Assembly (NCBI RefSeq): GCF_936928535.1
Contig: NZ_CAKZHY010000164.1
Location: 37,809 to 101,808, forward strand
Reading direction: 5' to 3'
DNA length: 64,000 bases
From: an uncultured Bradyrhizobium sp.
GTDB taxonomy: Bacteria > Pseudomonadota > Alphaproteobacteria > Rhizobiales > Xanthobacteraceae
Under the pieces are notes generated by a model that did no database searches, was not told the DNA's origin, and saw only the letters and a program-made list of their open reading frames with translations. Shown in pieces: positions 44,950-53,043 of the stretch. The position numbers and the translations under genes were made by a program. The first letter of the stretch is position 1; each line of letters starts with the position of its first letter.

Positions 44950-45474
44950 ATGTCTCGCATTGCACGTGCCGAAACGACCCCGACTTCGCCGGCAACCATG
45001 TCCCGCTTGCTGCTTGCGGTCATGGGGGCCGCATCGCTCGCCGCCTGCGCGCAATCACCGGTCGGCCGCCAGAAAGCGGACCTTGCCCCGACCAGCAGGC
45101 AGGCTGCCATCGAGCGCCCGCACCGCGTGGCGGCGCTGCATCCGCGTCCGATCCACAGGCCGCATCCGTCTCTGGACACAACGAGCGCCAATCCGACGCG
45201 ATCGCAGGGCGTGGCGAGCTTCTACTCGGACACGGAGACTGCGAGTGGCGAGCGGTTCGACAAGAACGAGCTGACTGCGGCCCATCCCACACTGCCGTTC
45301 GGCACCAGGCTGCGCGTCACCGATGTCTCCTCCGGCCGCTTCGTCACCGTCAGGGTCAACGATCGCGGGCCGTTCGTCCGCGGTCGCGTCGTCGACATCT
45401 CGCCGTCCGCGGCCGAGGCGCTCGGCATGGTCGACAAGGGCCTCGCCAATGTCAGGCTCGACGTCGTGCAATGA
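44950..45474 (+). CDS. RlpA-like septal-ring lipoprotein
   Basis: A 174-residue protein with a lipoprotein-type signal (ending LAAC, Cys33) and a C-terminal double-psi beta-barrel of RlpA: GVASFYSDTETASGERFDKN, TAAHPTLPFGTRLRVTDV, VRVNDRGPFVRGRVVDISPS. RlpA proteins cut peptidoglycan lacking stem peptides. The SPOR domain of long RlpA is absent. CGGAGGG precedes the ATG. Second copy at 60266. Confidence 0.9.
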   Translation: MSRIARAETTPTSPATMSRLLLAVMGAASLAACAQSPVGRQKADLAPTSRQAAIERPHRVAALHPRPIHRPHPSLDTTSANPTRSQGVASFYSDTETASGERFDKNELTAAHPTLPFGTRLRVTDVSSGRFVTVRVNDRGPFVRGRVVDISPSAAEALGMVDKGLANVRLDVVQ

Positions 45475-45567
45475 GGCGCGGTTGGTCGGTCATGCGCTTA
45501 ACCTGGTATTAGCGGCTCTCCCGCACCATGGGCGTCCGGCAATTCGGGGCTTTGGGGGAGACGGGGC

Positions 45568-45720
45568 TTGAACACGATCCAGTATCTCGAAGATCAGGCG
45601 GCGCGCGCCGAGCGACTTGCCAAACGGATCACGGATACGCTGACGATCGAAAAGCTCCTGACCTTCGCCGGCGACCGCCGCCGCGAGATCGAGGTCATCG
45701 CCGCCAGACGGCGCGCATAA
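45568..45720 (+). CDS. Short helical protein, 50 aa
   Basis: TTG start at 45568, no ATG in frame, reading NTIQYLEDQAARAERLAKRI and ending EVIAARRRA. The run of Leu/Ala/Arg/Glu is strongly helical. The style matches short hypothetical proteins common in Bradyrhizobium, which I recognise only by pattern. GGGGGAGACGGGG precedes the start. No function can be assigned. Confidence 0.55.
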   Translation: MNTIQYLEDQAARAERLAKRITDTLTIEKLLTFAGDRRREIEVIAARRRA

Positions 45721-45822
45721 CTCCCGTAAACCATGCAGTGAGCGCATTCGTCCTCGCCGAAAGGCGCGGAACTTCTTCTCGCCTCCGGCGTCATGTCAGT
45801 CGTGACCATGGAGGAGGAAATC

Positions 45823-45909
45823 ATGGGCTTTGGACGAGGTGCTTTGCTTTGGTTGCTTGGTGTGCCGCTGCCGGTCATCCTGCTGCTGGCGATCTTCTGG
45901 CACCACTGA
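45823..45909 (+). CDS. Single-helix membrane peptide, 28 aa
   Basis: MGFGRGALLWLLGVPLPVIL followed by a hydrophobic run and a FWHH end: one membrane helix. A textbook ribosome site, GGAGGAAATC, precedes the ATG, and a clear intrinsic terminator follows 18 nt after the stop. It is too short for usual gene calling. Ribosome site plus terminator make it a likely real transcript and peptide; function unknown. Confidence 0.7.
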   Translation: MGFGRGALLWLLGVPLPVILLLAIFWHH

Positions 45910-45927
45910 GATCGTGATGCCGACACG

Positions 45928-45954
45928 AAAAGCGCCGCGGAAGCGGCGCTTTTT
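45928..45954 (+). terminator. Intrinsic terminator after the 28-aa membrane peptide
   Basis: AAAAGCGCCGC (45928-45938), GGAA loop, GCGGCGCTTTT (45943-45953), then further T. An 11-bp perfect stem with a T-rich end. Confidence 0.85.
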
Positions 45955-45984
45955 GTTGCCTGCGATTTGAAGCCTATCGCGCGC

Positions 45985-46290
45985 TCAGCTATGGCTCTCG
46001 ACGAAATCACTGAGATAGTCCGGCAGCGTCACGCCGTCGATATCGCAGCGTGCCTGGATTTCATCGGCAACATCGGTCGAGATGTCCTTCATCCAGTGCT
46101 CGAGCGTGTTGAACGAGATCACCTTGATCGGATCGTTGAAGCAGCCGGCGAAGAGCTCGCGGATCGCTGCATCGAGATCAGTTCGCTCGATACGAATTTC
46201 GGTCGCCTCGTCGAGGCGATCGATCACCACGAACAGTGTTTGGTCGGCGCCATAGGGCACGACGGGGGATGATACGCCAGCTTCAAGCAT
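45985..46290 (-). CDS. Conserved-looking hypothetical protein
   Basis: About 101 residues (ATG 46290; a GTG at 46299 adds three). Acidic, with SSPVVPYGADQTLFVVIDRL and TEIRIERTDLDAAIRELFAG; no domain I recognise. Codon usage and composition look like a real gene. It stands alone between the small membrane peptide and a 91-aa hypothetical gene. Function unknown. Confidence 0.6.
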   Translation of the reverse strand: MLEAGVSSPVVPYGADQTLFVVIDRLDEATEIRIERTDLDAAIRELFAGCFNDPIKVISFNTLEHWMKDISTDVADEIQARCDIDGVTLPDYLSDFVESHS

Positions 46291-46416
46291 CTGAGACACT
46301 CACGTCTTGGCCTGTCCGATCCCCGTTAACGGGAAAATCAGGAAGAAGGTTCCTGCCGGATCGCACGATGCGGATAAGACTGATGTCGCAGGCGGGTAGC
46401 GGTGCCAGCCTACAGT

Positions 46417-46692
46417 TCAGAGATATTCTCTCAACCGCGACAGCTCGAGGACATGCTCGGGCGAGAGGATATCCGTGACCAGCGGCGGCTGTGCCGCCGT
46501 GCGGATCTCATAGAGATGCCTTGAAGGCGCAGGCTTTTCCATGAAGGCCGAGATGCAGGCATCGAGCGTGCCCTCGCTCACTTGGTACGGCTCGCGGTCC
46601 AGCCGGCGCTGATTTCCCAGTGACGGCCATTTCTGCAGCACGGCGAGCGCGCTGAAATCGACCTTTGTCACCGAAGAGGATGCGTCCCCCAT
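46417..46692 (-). CDS. Hypothetical protein, 91 aa
   Basis: Starts MGDASSSVTKVDFSALAVLQ and ends VLELSRLREYL. Start at 46692 with GGCGGGG upstream; the same frame extends further but only as the antisense of the monooxygenase gene. No recognised domain. Next to the BVMO-esterase gene on the same strand, but whether linked is unknown. Confidence 0.55.
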   Translation of the reverse strand: MGDASSSVTKVDFSALAVLQKWPSLGNQRRLDREPYQVSEGTLDACISAFMEKPAPSRHLYEIRTAAQPPLVTDILSPEHVLELSRLREYL

Positions 46693-46792
46693 TGTCCCCG
46701 CCTCACGCAAAAAGAACCCTGACACGCCAGCCTTGCGTGCCAGGGCCCATGACCCATCGCTGCATCTCAATGCCACGCCGCGACAACGCGGC

Positions 46793-46814
46793 GGCCGGGA
46801 ACAGGTTCCCGGCC
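46793..46814. terminator. 22-bp palindrome after the monooxygenase gene
   Basis: GGCCGGGAAC and GTTCCCGGCC, 10-bp arms around AG, 10 nt past the stop codon of the leftward monooxygenase-esterase gene. No T-tract. It may stop transcription or protect the mRNA end. Confidence 0.5.
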
Positions 46815-46823
46815 GATCGCGGG

Positions 46824-49505
46824 TTAGCTCGCGGCGGCTGCGATCTTGTCCCCTGGGTTCGCATGGCTGGTCTCGGTGCGGCTGACCTCCGGCGGCAGCC
46901 CGGCGAAGCGCCGCAGGGCTTGCGCCATTTGCACCCGGCCCTGCACGCCCGTGATCACCACGTCCACCATCACGAAGGACGAGTGGAAATGGCCGTGCGC
47001 CTTGAGCTGCTCGACCGGTACGCCGGCGGCCGCCATCGCCTCGGCATAGGCGATGCCCTCGTCGCGCAGCGGATCGAACTCGCAGGTGACGATATAGGCC
47101 GGCGGCAGGCCGGCGACCTTGCCGCGCAGCGGCGAGACCCGCGGATCGGTGCGGTCGGCCGGTGAGCAGTACAGGTCCCAGAACCAGTACATCAGCGAGC
47201 GCGTCAGGAAGTAGCCGATCGCATTGTCGTTGTAGGAGGGCCGCTCGAAGCTGCTGTCCGTCACCGGACATATCAGCAGCTGGCCTGATATCTCAGGCCC
47301 GCCGCGGTCGCGTGCGAGCTGGCAGGTGACAGCGGCGATGTTGCCGCCGGCGCTCCAGCCCGCGACCAGCACCGGCTTCTCGATGCCGCCGAGCTCGGCC
47401 AGATGCTCCGAGATCCAGCGGGTCGCCGCATAGCCGTCCTCGACCGCCGCCGGGAAGCGATGCTCCGGCGCGTGGCGATAGCCGACGCTGACGAACATCA
47501 TGCCGGTCCGCCGGACCATGTCGCGGCAGAACGGCTCGTCCGACTGCTCGTCGCCGAGCACCCAGCCGCCGCCGTGGAAGTAGACCACGACCTGGTGCGG
47601 CCCTGATGTTGCCGGCTTGTAGACCCGGTAGGGCAGCGGGCCGTCGGCGCCGGGAAGCGTGCCGTCGACGATTTCGCCGATCAGGCGTCCCGCAGGCCGG
47701 CCCTTGTTGAATTCGTTCACGAAGGCGCGCGCGCCTGCCGCTCCCATCGACTCGATCGGCGGCAGGTTGAGCGAGGCCAGCAGGTTCAGCACCAGCCGGA
47801 CGTCCGGCTGCAGCCGCACCACCTCGCCGTCGTTGCATTGCGCGGCGCCGTTGGGTCCGGCGAGCTTGAAGCCGAGCATGCCGCGGCTGACGACCTCGTC
47901 GCAGATGCTGCGATAGGGGCCGACGCCGCCGGTATAGGGCATCAGGCCCTGCACCTTGCCGGGCACGTTGGCGCCGGTGTACCAGGTGTTGGCGAGCCGG
48001 TGCAGCGTCAGCATCGAGCAGTCGGCCATGTGCCTGTTCCAGCCGTCCTGCGCCGTCTCGGTCGGCTCGATCGTGGTGAAGCCGGCCTCGCGCAACGCGG
48101 CGAGGCGGCCGACGACCCAATCGACATGCTGCTCGATCGAGACCGCCATGTTCGACAGCACCGACGGGCTGCCGGGTCCCGTAATCATGAAGAAGTTCGG
48201 GAAGCCTTCGACCGTGAGCCCCAGATAGCTCTGCGGCCCCTGCGCCCAGACGTCGGTCAGGGACTTGCCGCCGCGTCCGGTGATCGGATGCACGGCGCGG
48301 ATCGCGCCGGTCATGGCGTCGAAGCCGGTGGCGAACACGATCACGTCGACATCGACATTGCGCTTGGAGGTGGTGACACCGCTTGCGGTGATCGCCTTGA
48401 TCGGCTCCTGGCGCAGATTGACCAGGGTGACGTTCGGCCGGTTGTAGGTCGCGTAATAGTTGGTTTCGAGGCAGGGGCGTTTGGCGCCAAACGGATGATC
48501 GTCCGGCATCAAGGCCGCCGCCGTCTCGGGATCCCTGACTGCGGCGCGGATCTTTTCGCGGATCAGGTCCTGGACGAGCTTGTTGCCGTCGGCATCGACC
48601 GCCTGGTCGGCCCAGAGCTGCGACAGGATGTGGACGAGGTCGCCGGCCGCCCAGGCGCGCTCGAACCGCTCACGACGCTCGGCATCGCTGAGCTGCCAGC
48701 TCACGACGGTCTGCTGCGGATAGGGCACGCCCGCCATCGACTGGCGCGCCTGCTCGCGATAGGCCGCGCGGTCGCTCTGGAAGTAGTCCCTGCGATCGGA
48801 CGGCGGGGGGCCGTTATGCGCAGGCAACGCGAAATTCGGCGTGCGCTGGAACACGGTCAAATGTGCGGCCTGTTCGGCGATCAGCGGGATCGATTGAATG
48901 CCGGACGAACCGGTGCCGATCACGGCGACGCGCTTACCCGCGAGATTGACGCCATCATGCGGCCAGCGTCCGGTGAAATAGACCTCGCCCTTGAAATCCT
49001 TGACGCCGTCGATCTCCGGCGGCTTGGGTGCGGAGAGACAGCCTGTCGCCATAATGTAGAAGCGGCAGGATACGGCCGCGCCATTGTCCGTGGTCAGTTG
49101 CCAGCGCTCGGCCTTCTCGTCCCATTTGGCTTCGGTGACCTTGGTCTTGAAGCGGATGTCGCGGCGCAGATCGTAGCGATCGGCGACGAAGCCGAGATAG
49201 CGCAGGATCTCGGGCTGGGTCGCGTATTTCTCCGACCAGGTCCACGCCTTGTCGAGTTCCGGATCGAAGGTGTAGCTGTAGTCGATCGTCTGGATATCGC
49301 AGCGCGCGCCGGGATAGCGGTTCCAGTACCAGGTGCCGCCGACATCGCCGGCTTCCTCGAGACCGATGGCCGAGAGGCCGGCCTTGCGCAGGCGATGGAG
49401 CAGATAGAGGCCGGCAAATCCGGCGCCGACCACGGCAACATCGACATGTTGGACGGTTCCGCTCGCCGCCTGGGACTCACGTGCGGCGACCATTGCTTCC
49501 GGCAT
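46824..49505 (-). CDS. BVMO-type flavin monooxygenase fused to HSL-type alpha/beta hydrolase
   Basis: An 893-residue two-domain protein. Residues 1-about 545 are a class B flavin monooxygenase of the Baeyer-Villiger sort: FAD motif GAGFAG (28-33), GGTWYWNRYPGARCD (second BVMO signature, 56-70), and NADPH motif GTGSSG (197-202). The BVMO fingerprint reads FKGEVYFTGRW (171-181), with Phe where the usual His stands. After a linker, about 600-870 is an HSL-family carboxylesterase: HGGG (644-647), GWSAGG (Ser718), EFDP (Asp811) and a His in HGHFHSS (about 839-841). BVMOs turn ketones to esters, so one chain could oxidise then hydrolyse. GGGAGGAA precedes the ATG. Substrate unknown. Confidence 0.88.
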   Translation of the reverse strand: MPEAMVAARESQAASGTVQHVDVAVVGAGFAGLYLLHRLRKAGLSAIGLEEAGDVGGTWYWNRYPGARCDIQTIDYSYTFDPELDKAWTWSEKYATQPEILRYLGFVADRYDLRRDIRFKTKVTEAKWDEKAERWQLTTDNGAAVSCRFYIMATGCLSAPKPPEIDGVKDFKGEVYFTGRWPHDGVNLAGKRVAVIGTGSSGIQSIPLIAEQAAHLTVFQRTPNFALPAHNGPPPSDRRDYFQSDRAAYREQARQSMAGVPYPQQTVVSWQLSDAERRERFERAWAAGDLVHILSQLWADQAVDADGNKLVQDLIREKIRAAVRDPETAAALMPDDHPFGAKRPCLETNYYATYNRPNVTLVNLRQEPIKAITASGVTTSKRNVDVDVIVFATGFDAMTGAIRAVHPITGRGGKSLTDVWAQGPQSYLGLTVEGFPNFFMITGPGSPSVLSNMAVSIEQHVDWVVGRLAALREAGFTTIEPTETAQDGWNRHMADCSMLTLHRLANTWYTGANVPGKVQGLMPYTGGVGPYRSICDEVVSRGMLGFKLAGPNGAAQCNDGEVVRLQPDVRLVLNLLASLNLPPIESMGAAGARAFVNEFNKGRPAGRLIGEIVDGTLPGADGPLPYRVYKPATSGPHQVVVYFHGGGWVLGDEQSDEPFCRDMVRRTGMMFVSVGYRHAPEHRFPAAVEDGYAATRWISEHLAELGGIEKPVLVAGWSAGGNIAAVTCQLARDRGGPEISGQLLICPVTDSSFERPSYNDNAIGYFLTRSLMYWFWDLYCSPADRTDPRVSPLRGKVAGLPPAYIVTCEFDPLRDEGIAYAEAMAAAGVPVEQLKAHGHFHSSFVMVDVVITGVQGRVQMAQALRRFAGLPPEVSRTETSHANPGDKIAAAAS

Positions 49506-49733
49506 GGTTATTCCTCCCGTGTCTTGTTTTGCCGGCAGGCTAGTCCCGCAGGCTCGGCTTGTCATCAGAGCAAGTGCAATCTTCGGTAGTTCCGTTTGCG
49601 GCATCATCGTGGCAGCGCGAACGTTGCTTCGATGCACGCATCGCGATGCACAATGGCCGTGATTGCCCGGGCTAATCATGGATGATCCGCCTGTGTATGC
49701 TTGCGGCTACTAGCCACGCGTACCCAGGGCGTC

Positions 49734-49943
49734 ATGACAGAGCTGAGCGAGCGGACCAAAGCCAATATGGACGTCGTCCTGGAGGAGACGTGCCGGCAGC
49801 TGCCCCATGGCGGCGATCACGACAGTCGCCGGTTCATCGCCGAGCGCCTGATCGAGGCGGCGAAGTCCGGCCACTCCACGCTCGGCGAGCTCGGCATCAT
49901 CGCGCGACGCGCCCTGGCGGAGATCATCGCCAAGGGCGGCTGA
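49734..49943 (+). CDS. Short hypothetical protein, 69 aa
   Basis: Starts MTELSERTKANMDVVLEETC and ends LAEIIAKGG; helical, acidic/basic mixed. No domain recognised. The ATG at 49734 is preceded by AGGG; earlier starts in frame overlap sequence without a site. Divergent from the monooxygenase gene. Looks like a rhizobial small hypothetical protein, by style only. Confidence 0.6.
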   Translation: MTELSERTKANMDVVLEETCRQLPHGGDHDSRRFIAERLIEAAKSGHSTLGELGIIARRALAEIIAKGG

Positions 49944-50025
49944 CTGACGCCACAGCGCTTGCCTCTTCGCGCGTTGCGGACGTAACCTGCCGGAGAACAT
50001 TTCCGCGCATCGAGATCCCCTGAAG

Positions 50026-51495
50026 ATGCGATCCCTGCTTGCGCTCATTGCAGCCCTTGGATTGCTCTGCGCCGGCCCCGCCGTCGCCCAGTCGGTCGGC
50101 CAGTATCCATTTGCGCTGACGCACGCAGGTCAGATGCTCGGTGCGGTCGAAGGCGAGGTGGCCTCCTTCAAGGGGCTGGCCTATGCGGCGCCGCCGGTCG
50201 GCAGCCTGCGCTGGCGTCCGCCGCAGGACTTGCCCGAGAGCTCCGAGATGAGCACGGCCTACGACTACGGCGCGCCGTGCCTGCAGCCGTCGCTGCCGGC
50301 CGCGCGTGAGGATTGCCTCACGCTCAACGTGTTTCGCCCCTTCGGGGTCGATGGGCCGCTGCCGGTGATGGTGTTCTTTCATGGCGGCGGTTTTGTCACC
50401 GGCACCGCCAATGATCCGCTGTTCGACGGTTCAAGATTTGCGCAGGCCGGCCTCATCGTCGTCACCGTGAATTATCGGCTCGGCGCCCTCGGCTGGCTCA
50501 TGCATCCCGCGTTGTCGGAGAATGGCTCTGGCAATTTCGGCTTGATGGATCAGATCATGGCGCTGCACTGGGTGCACGACAATATCGCGGCCTTCGGCGG
50601 CGATGCGAGCAACGTCACGCTGTTCGGCAACGGCGCCGGCGCGACATCGATCGCGCTGCTGATGCTGTGCGCCCAATCGCGCGATCTGTTTCAAAAGGCT
50701 ATTCTGCAATCGGTGCCAGGCCGTGCCCGCCTGCCGTCGCTGCAGGAGGCGGAGGACGCAGGCAAGCAATTTGTCCCAGCGCTCGGGCAAAAAGCGGATC
50801 CGCGTGCCGTCCAACCGGCGCGCTTGCTTGCGGCTGAAAAGCGTCTGTTGGACAAATCGTCGCGCAGCTTTGCGCCTGCGGTGGATGGACGTCTTGTGAC
50901 GGAAGACATAGCCGCCGGATTTGCGGCAGGACATGAGAGCCGCATTCCCTTGATCATCGGTTCGAACGACGACGAGACCCGTTTTGACAGCGACAGGGAA
51001 GTCAAGGACGCGCTCTCATCCGCGGGCGAAAGCATCGACGAATTGCGCAAACTCTATCCTGATGCCAAAAAGCCCTCTGACGTCGCGGACAGCTTTTACA
51101 CCGACAAGGTCTTCACCGAGCCGGTGCGGATGCTCGCCCGGCTTCATGCCGCAACCGGCGCGCCCACCTTCCGCTATCGCTTCGCTTACGTGCCGGAAGC
51201 CCGGCGCGGCAATCCCGACGAAGGCCACGAGCGCGAGTTGCAGTTCATCTTCGGCGTCGAGGGCGTGCCGGGTGCAGGCATCTTCTCGCGACGGGATCGC
51301 GAGGTCGCAAACCGGATGCGCGCTTACTGGATCAACTTCGCCAAGACTGGCGATCCCAACGGCGCGGAGCTAGTGCATTGGGATGCAGCCGCCGACCACG
51401 ATCATCTGCTGCTGGTCGCAAACGATCGCATTGCGAGCGGCGACGATCCCTTGTCGGCGCGTTTGGACGGGCTCGCACCCGAGAGCAAGAAGTGA
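50026..51495 (+). CDS. Carboxylesterase type B homologue lacking the catalytic serine
   Basis: A 489-residue exported protein (signal LALIAALGLLCAGPAVAQ) with the cholinesterase-type fold: FFHGGGFVTG (oxyanion loop, 117-126), EDCLTLNVFRP, and an acid in NDDETRF (Glu317) and His401 in GHERELQFIFG. The nucleophile elbow should be GESAG; here it is GNGAG (201-205), so the Ser is Gly203. The frame is intact and otherwise well conserved. It is most likely not an ordinary serine hydrolase, and may be a pseudo-enzyme. It lies next to the BVMO-esterase and LigB-type genes. Confidence 0.9.
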   Translation: MRSLLALIAALGLLCAGPAVAQSVGQYPFALTHAGQMLGAVEGEVASFKGLAYAAPPVGSLRWRPPQDLPESSEMSTAYDYGAPCLQPSLPAAREDCLTLNVFRPFGVDGPLPVMVFFHGGGFVTGTANDPLFDGSRFAQAGLIVVTVNYRLGALGWLMHPALSENGSGNFGLMDQIMALHWVHDNIAAFGGDASNVTLFGNGAGATSIALLMLCAQSRDLFQKAILQSVPGRARLPSLQEAEDAGKQFVPALGQKADPRAVQPARLLAAEKRLLDKSSRSFAPAVDGRLVTEDIAAGFAAGHESRIPLIIGSNDDETRFDSDREVKDALSSAGESIDELRKLYPDAKKPSDVADSFYTDKVFTEPVRMLARLHAATGAPTFRYRFAYVPEARRGNPDEGHERELQFIFGVEGVPGAGIFSRRDREVANRMRAYWINFAKTGDPNGAELVHWDAAADHDHLLLVANDRIASGDDPLSARLDGLAPESKK

Positions 51496-51501
51496 GTTGG
51501 A

Positions 51502-51681
51502 TTACGCCGCGAGCTCGACGCGCGGCGCCGGGCTCAGGCGGTCTTCTTCCAGATAGTCCATCGTGCCATCCTTCTCGACGGCATAGAATTGCTGGCCTTC
51601 CTTGGACAGGTAGGCGGCGCGGACCACGCCGCGACGGCCCTTGTCACTGTTGACGACGTCCCCCAGCGCAAACTTCTTCAT
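51502..51681 (-). CDS. Short hypothetical protein, 59 aa
   Basis: MKKFALGDVVNSDKGRRGVV opening, then an YAVEKDGTMDYLEEDRL segment. It looks like a small beta-rich domain of the type that binds basic partners, but no family is certain. Start at 51681 by ribosome-like GCGGGACGTAAG; GTG 51720 is an alternative. Convergent with the carboxylesterase gene. Confidence 0.58.
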   Translation of the reverse strand: MKKFALGDVVNSDKGRRGVVRAAYLSKEGQQFYAVEKDGTMDYLEEDRLSPAPRVELAA

Positions 51682-51841
51682 CTTACGTCCCGCATACCTC
51701 TGACCGATTGCTTCGGTCACATCAGGATTGTGAGCGGCAAATCGTTAACGACTTGCTAACCATGCCGGTTTGCCTATGCTCGCGGCGGAACGCGCAGGCG
51801 TTTAAGCCAGCGCAAGATGTCCTTGAGATGAGCCCGCACAC

Positions 51842-52636
51842 ATGACGCGACTTCCGACGCTTTTTCTCTCCCATGGCGGCGGCCCTTGGCCGTTCATGGA
51901 GGACCGGCGGGTGCAATATGCCAAGACCGCCGCGGAGTTCGGCCGGCTGCCGCAGCTTCTTCCTGAAAGGCCGAAGGCGGCGCTGGTCATATCAGGCCAT
52001 TGGGAGGCCGATGCTTTCACCGTGTCGACCTCGGCACATCCGCCGATGGTGTACGACTATTACGGTTTCCCCGAGCATACCTATCACATCACCTATCCGG
52101 CGCCGGGCCAGCCCAGGCTCGCCGCTGACGTGAAGGCGCTGCTTGCGCGCGCCGGTCTCGATTGCCGGGAAGATCCCAATCAGGGCTTTGATCACGGCAC
52201 CTTCGTGCCGCTCGGCCTGATGTATCCAAATGCGGACATGCCGATCGTGCTGCTGTCGCTGAAGTCGAATTACGACGCGGCTGAGCACATCAAGGTCGGG
52301 CAGGCGATCGCCTCGCTGCGCGACGAGGGAATTCTGATCGTCGGCAGCGGGCTCACCTATCACAACATGCGCGGCTTCGGCCGTGCGGAGTCCAAACCCG
52401 TCTCGTATGATTTCGAGGCCTATCTGAACGAGGCGATCGGCAACCCGGTTCCGGCGCGCCGCAACGCGATGCTGGTCGATTGGGAGAACGCGCCGAGCGC
52501 GCGTCTTGCCCATCCGCGCGAGGATCATCTGTTGCCGCTGATGGTCGCGGCAGGTGCTGCCGGCAGCGACGTCGGCAAGCGCGTCTTCGTCGACGAGGTC
52601 GCAAACGTTGCGATGGCGTCGTACGTGTTCGGGTGA
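51842..52636 (+). CDS. LigB/DODA-type extradiol dioxygenase family protein
   Basis: A 264-residue protein with the DODA/YgiD arrangement: SHGGGPWPFME near the start (metal His11), VISGHWEADAF (His53 region), GFDHGTFVPLGLMYPNADMP, and VGSGLTYHNMRGF. These enzymes are zinc or iron dioxygenases that open catechol-like rings. Substrate unknown. It follows the carboxylesterase by about 350 nt on the same strand. Confidence 0.9.
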   Translation: MTRLPTLFLSHGGGPWPFMEDRRVQYAKTAAEFGRLPQLLPERPKAALVISGHWEADAFTVSTSAHPPMVYDYYGFPEHTYHITYPAPGQPRLAADVKALLARAGLDCREDPNQGFDHGTFVPLGLMYPNADMPIVLLSLKSNYDAAEHIKVGQAIASLRDEGILIVGSGLTYHNMRGFGRAESKPVSYDFEAYLNEAIGNPVPARRNAMLVDWENAPSARLAHPREDHLLPLMVAAGAAGSDVGKRVFVDEVANVAMASYVFG

Positions 52637-53043
52637 GGTGCGGCAGATCAGCGTCGATATAATGAAGCGAAATCCAACGGTATGGGGATACGCTGGATTT
52701 AACGAAACGATTGAGCCAACGAAACCAAAAGAAAGCGCGGGTCTTTGGACGCGCCGGATCTGATAACGCATTGAACAGGTATTGTTTTGGACGCTCTCGG
52801 CGGATTGCGAGTCAAGACCGCCGTCTCATTGGTTCATGTCACGAAGCAATTTAGATTGACCACGAAGCCGCATTTTTAGCCGGCGCAGCCCGCCTGAAAC
52901 AGAAGAGGGTTATCAGGCCTAGGAGCGCAAGGGCCGTTCGATAGAGAGGCTGGAAAAGGGCTCGCGATCGGAAGCAGGCTTACGTGCCACCACAAGACGT
53001 CTCGTGGTTTTTCCTCACGCTGTTAGTTAGCCCGGAGCTTTGC
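52637..53043. other. Intergenic stretch before the SUMF1-fold gene
   Basis: 407 nt. A frame here reads MKRNPTVWGYAGFNETI with no ribosome site or domain. The sequence seems lower in GC than its flanks by eye. No gene called. Confidence 0.4.

Noticed and set aside
47838..49589. Long plus-strand ORF (583 aa)
   Set aside because: Antisense to the monooxygenase-esterase gene, whose motifs are clear on the minus strand; no ribosome site or domain here.
52662..52763. Short ORF MKRNPTVWGY in the gap before the SUMF1-fold gene
   Set aside because: No ribosome site, no known domain, and too short to judge from one genome.
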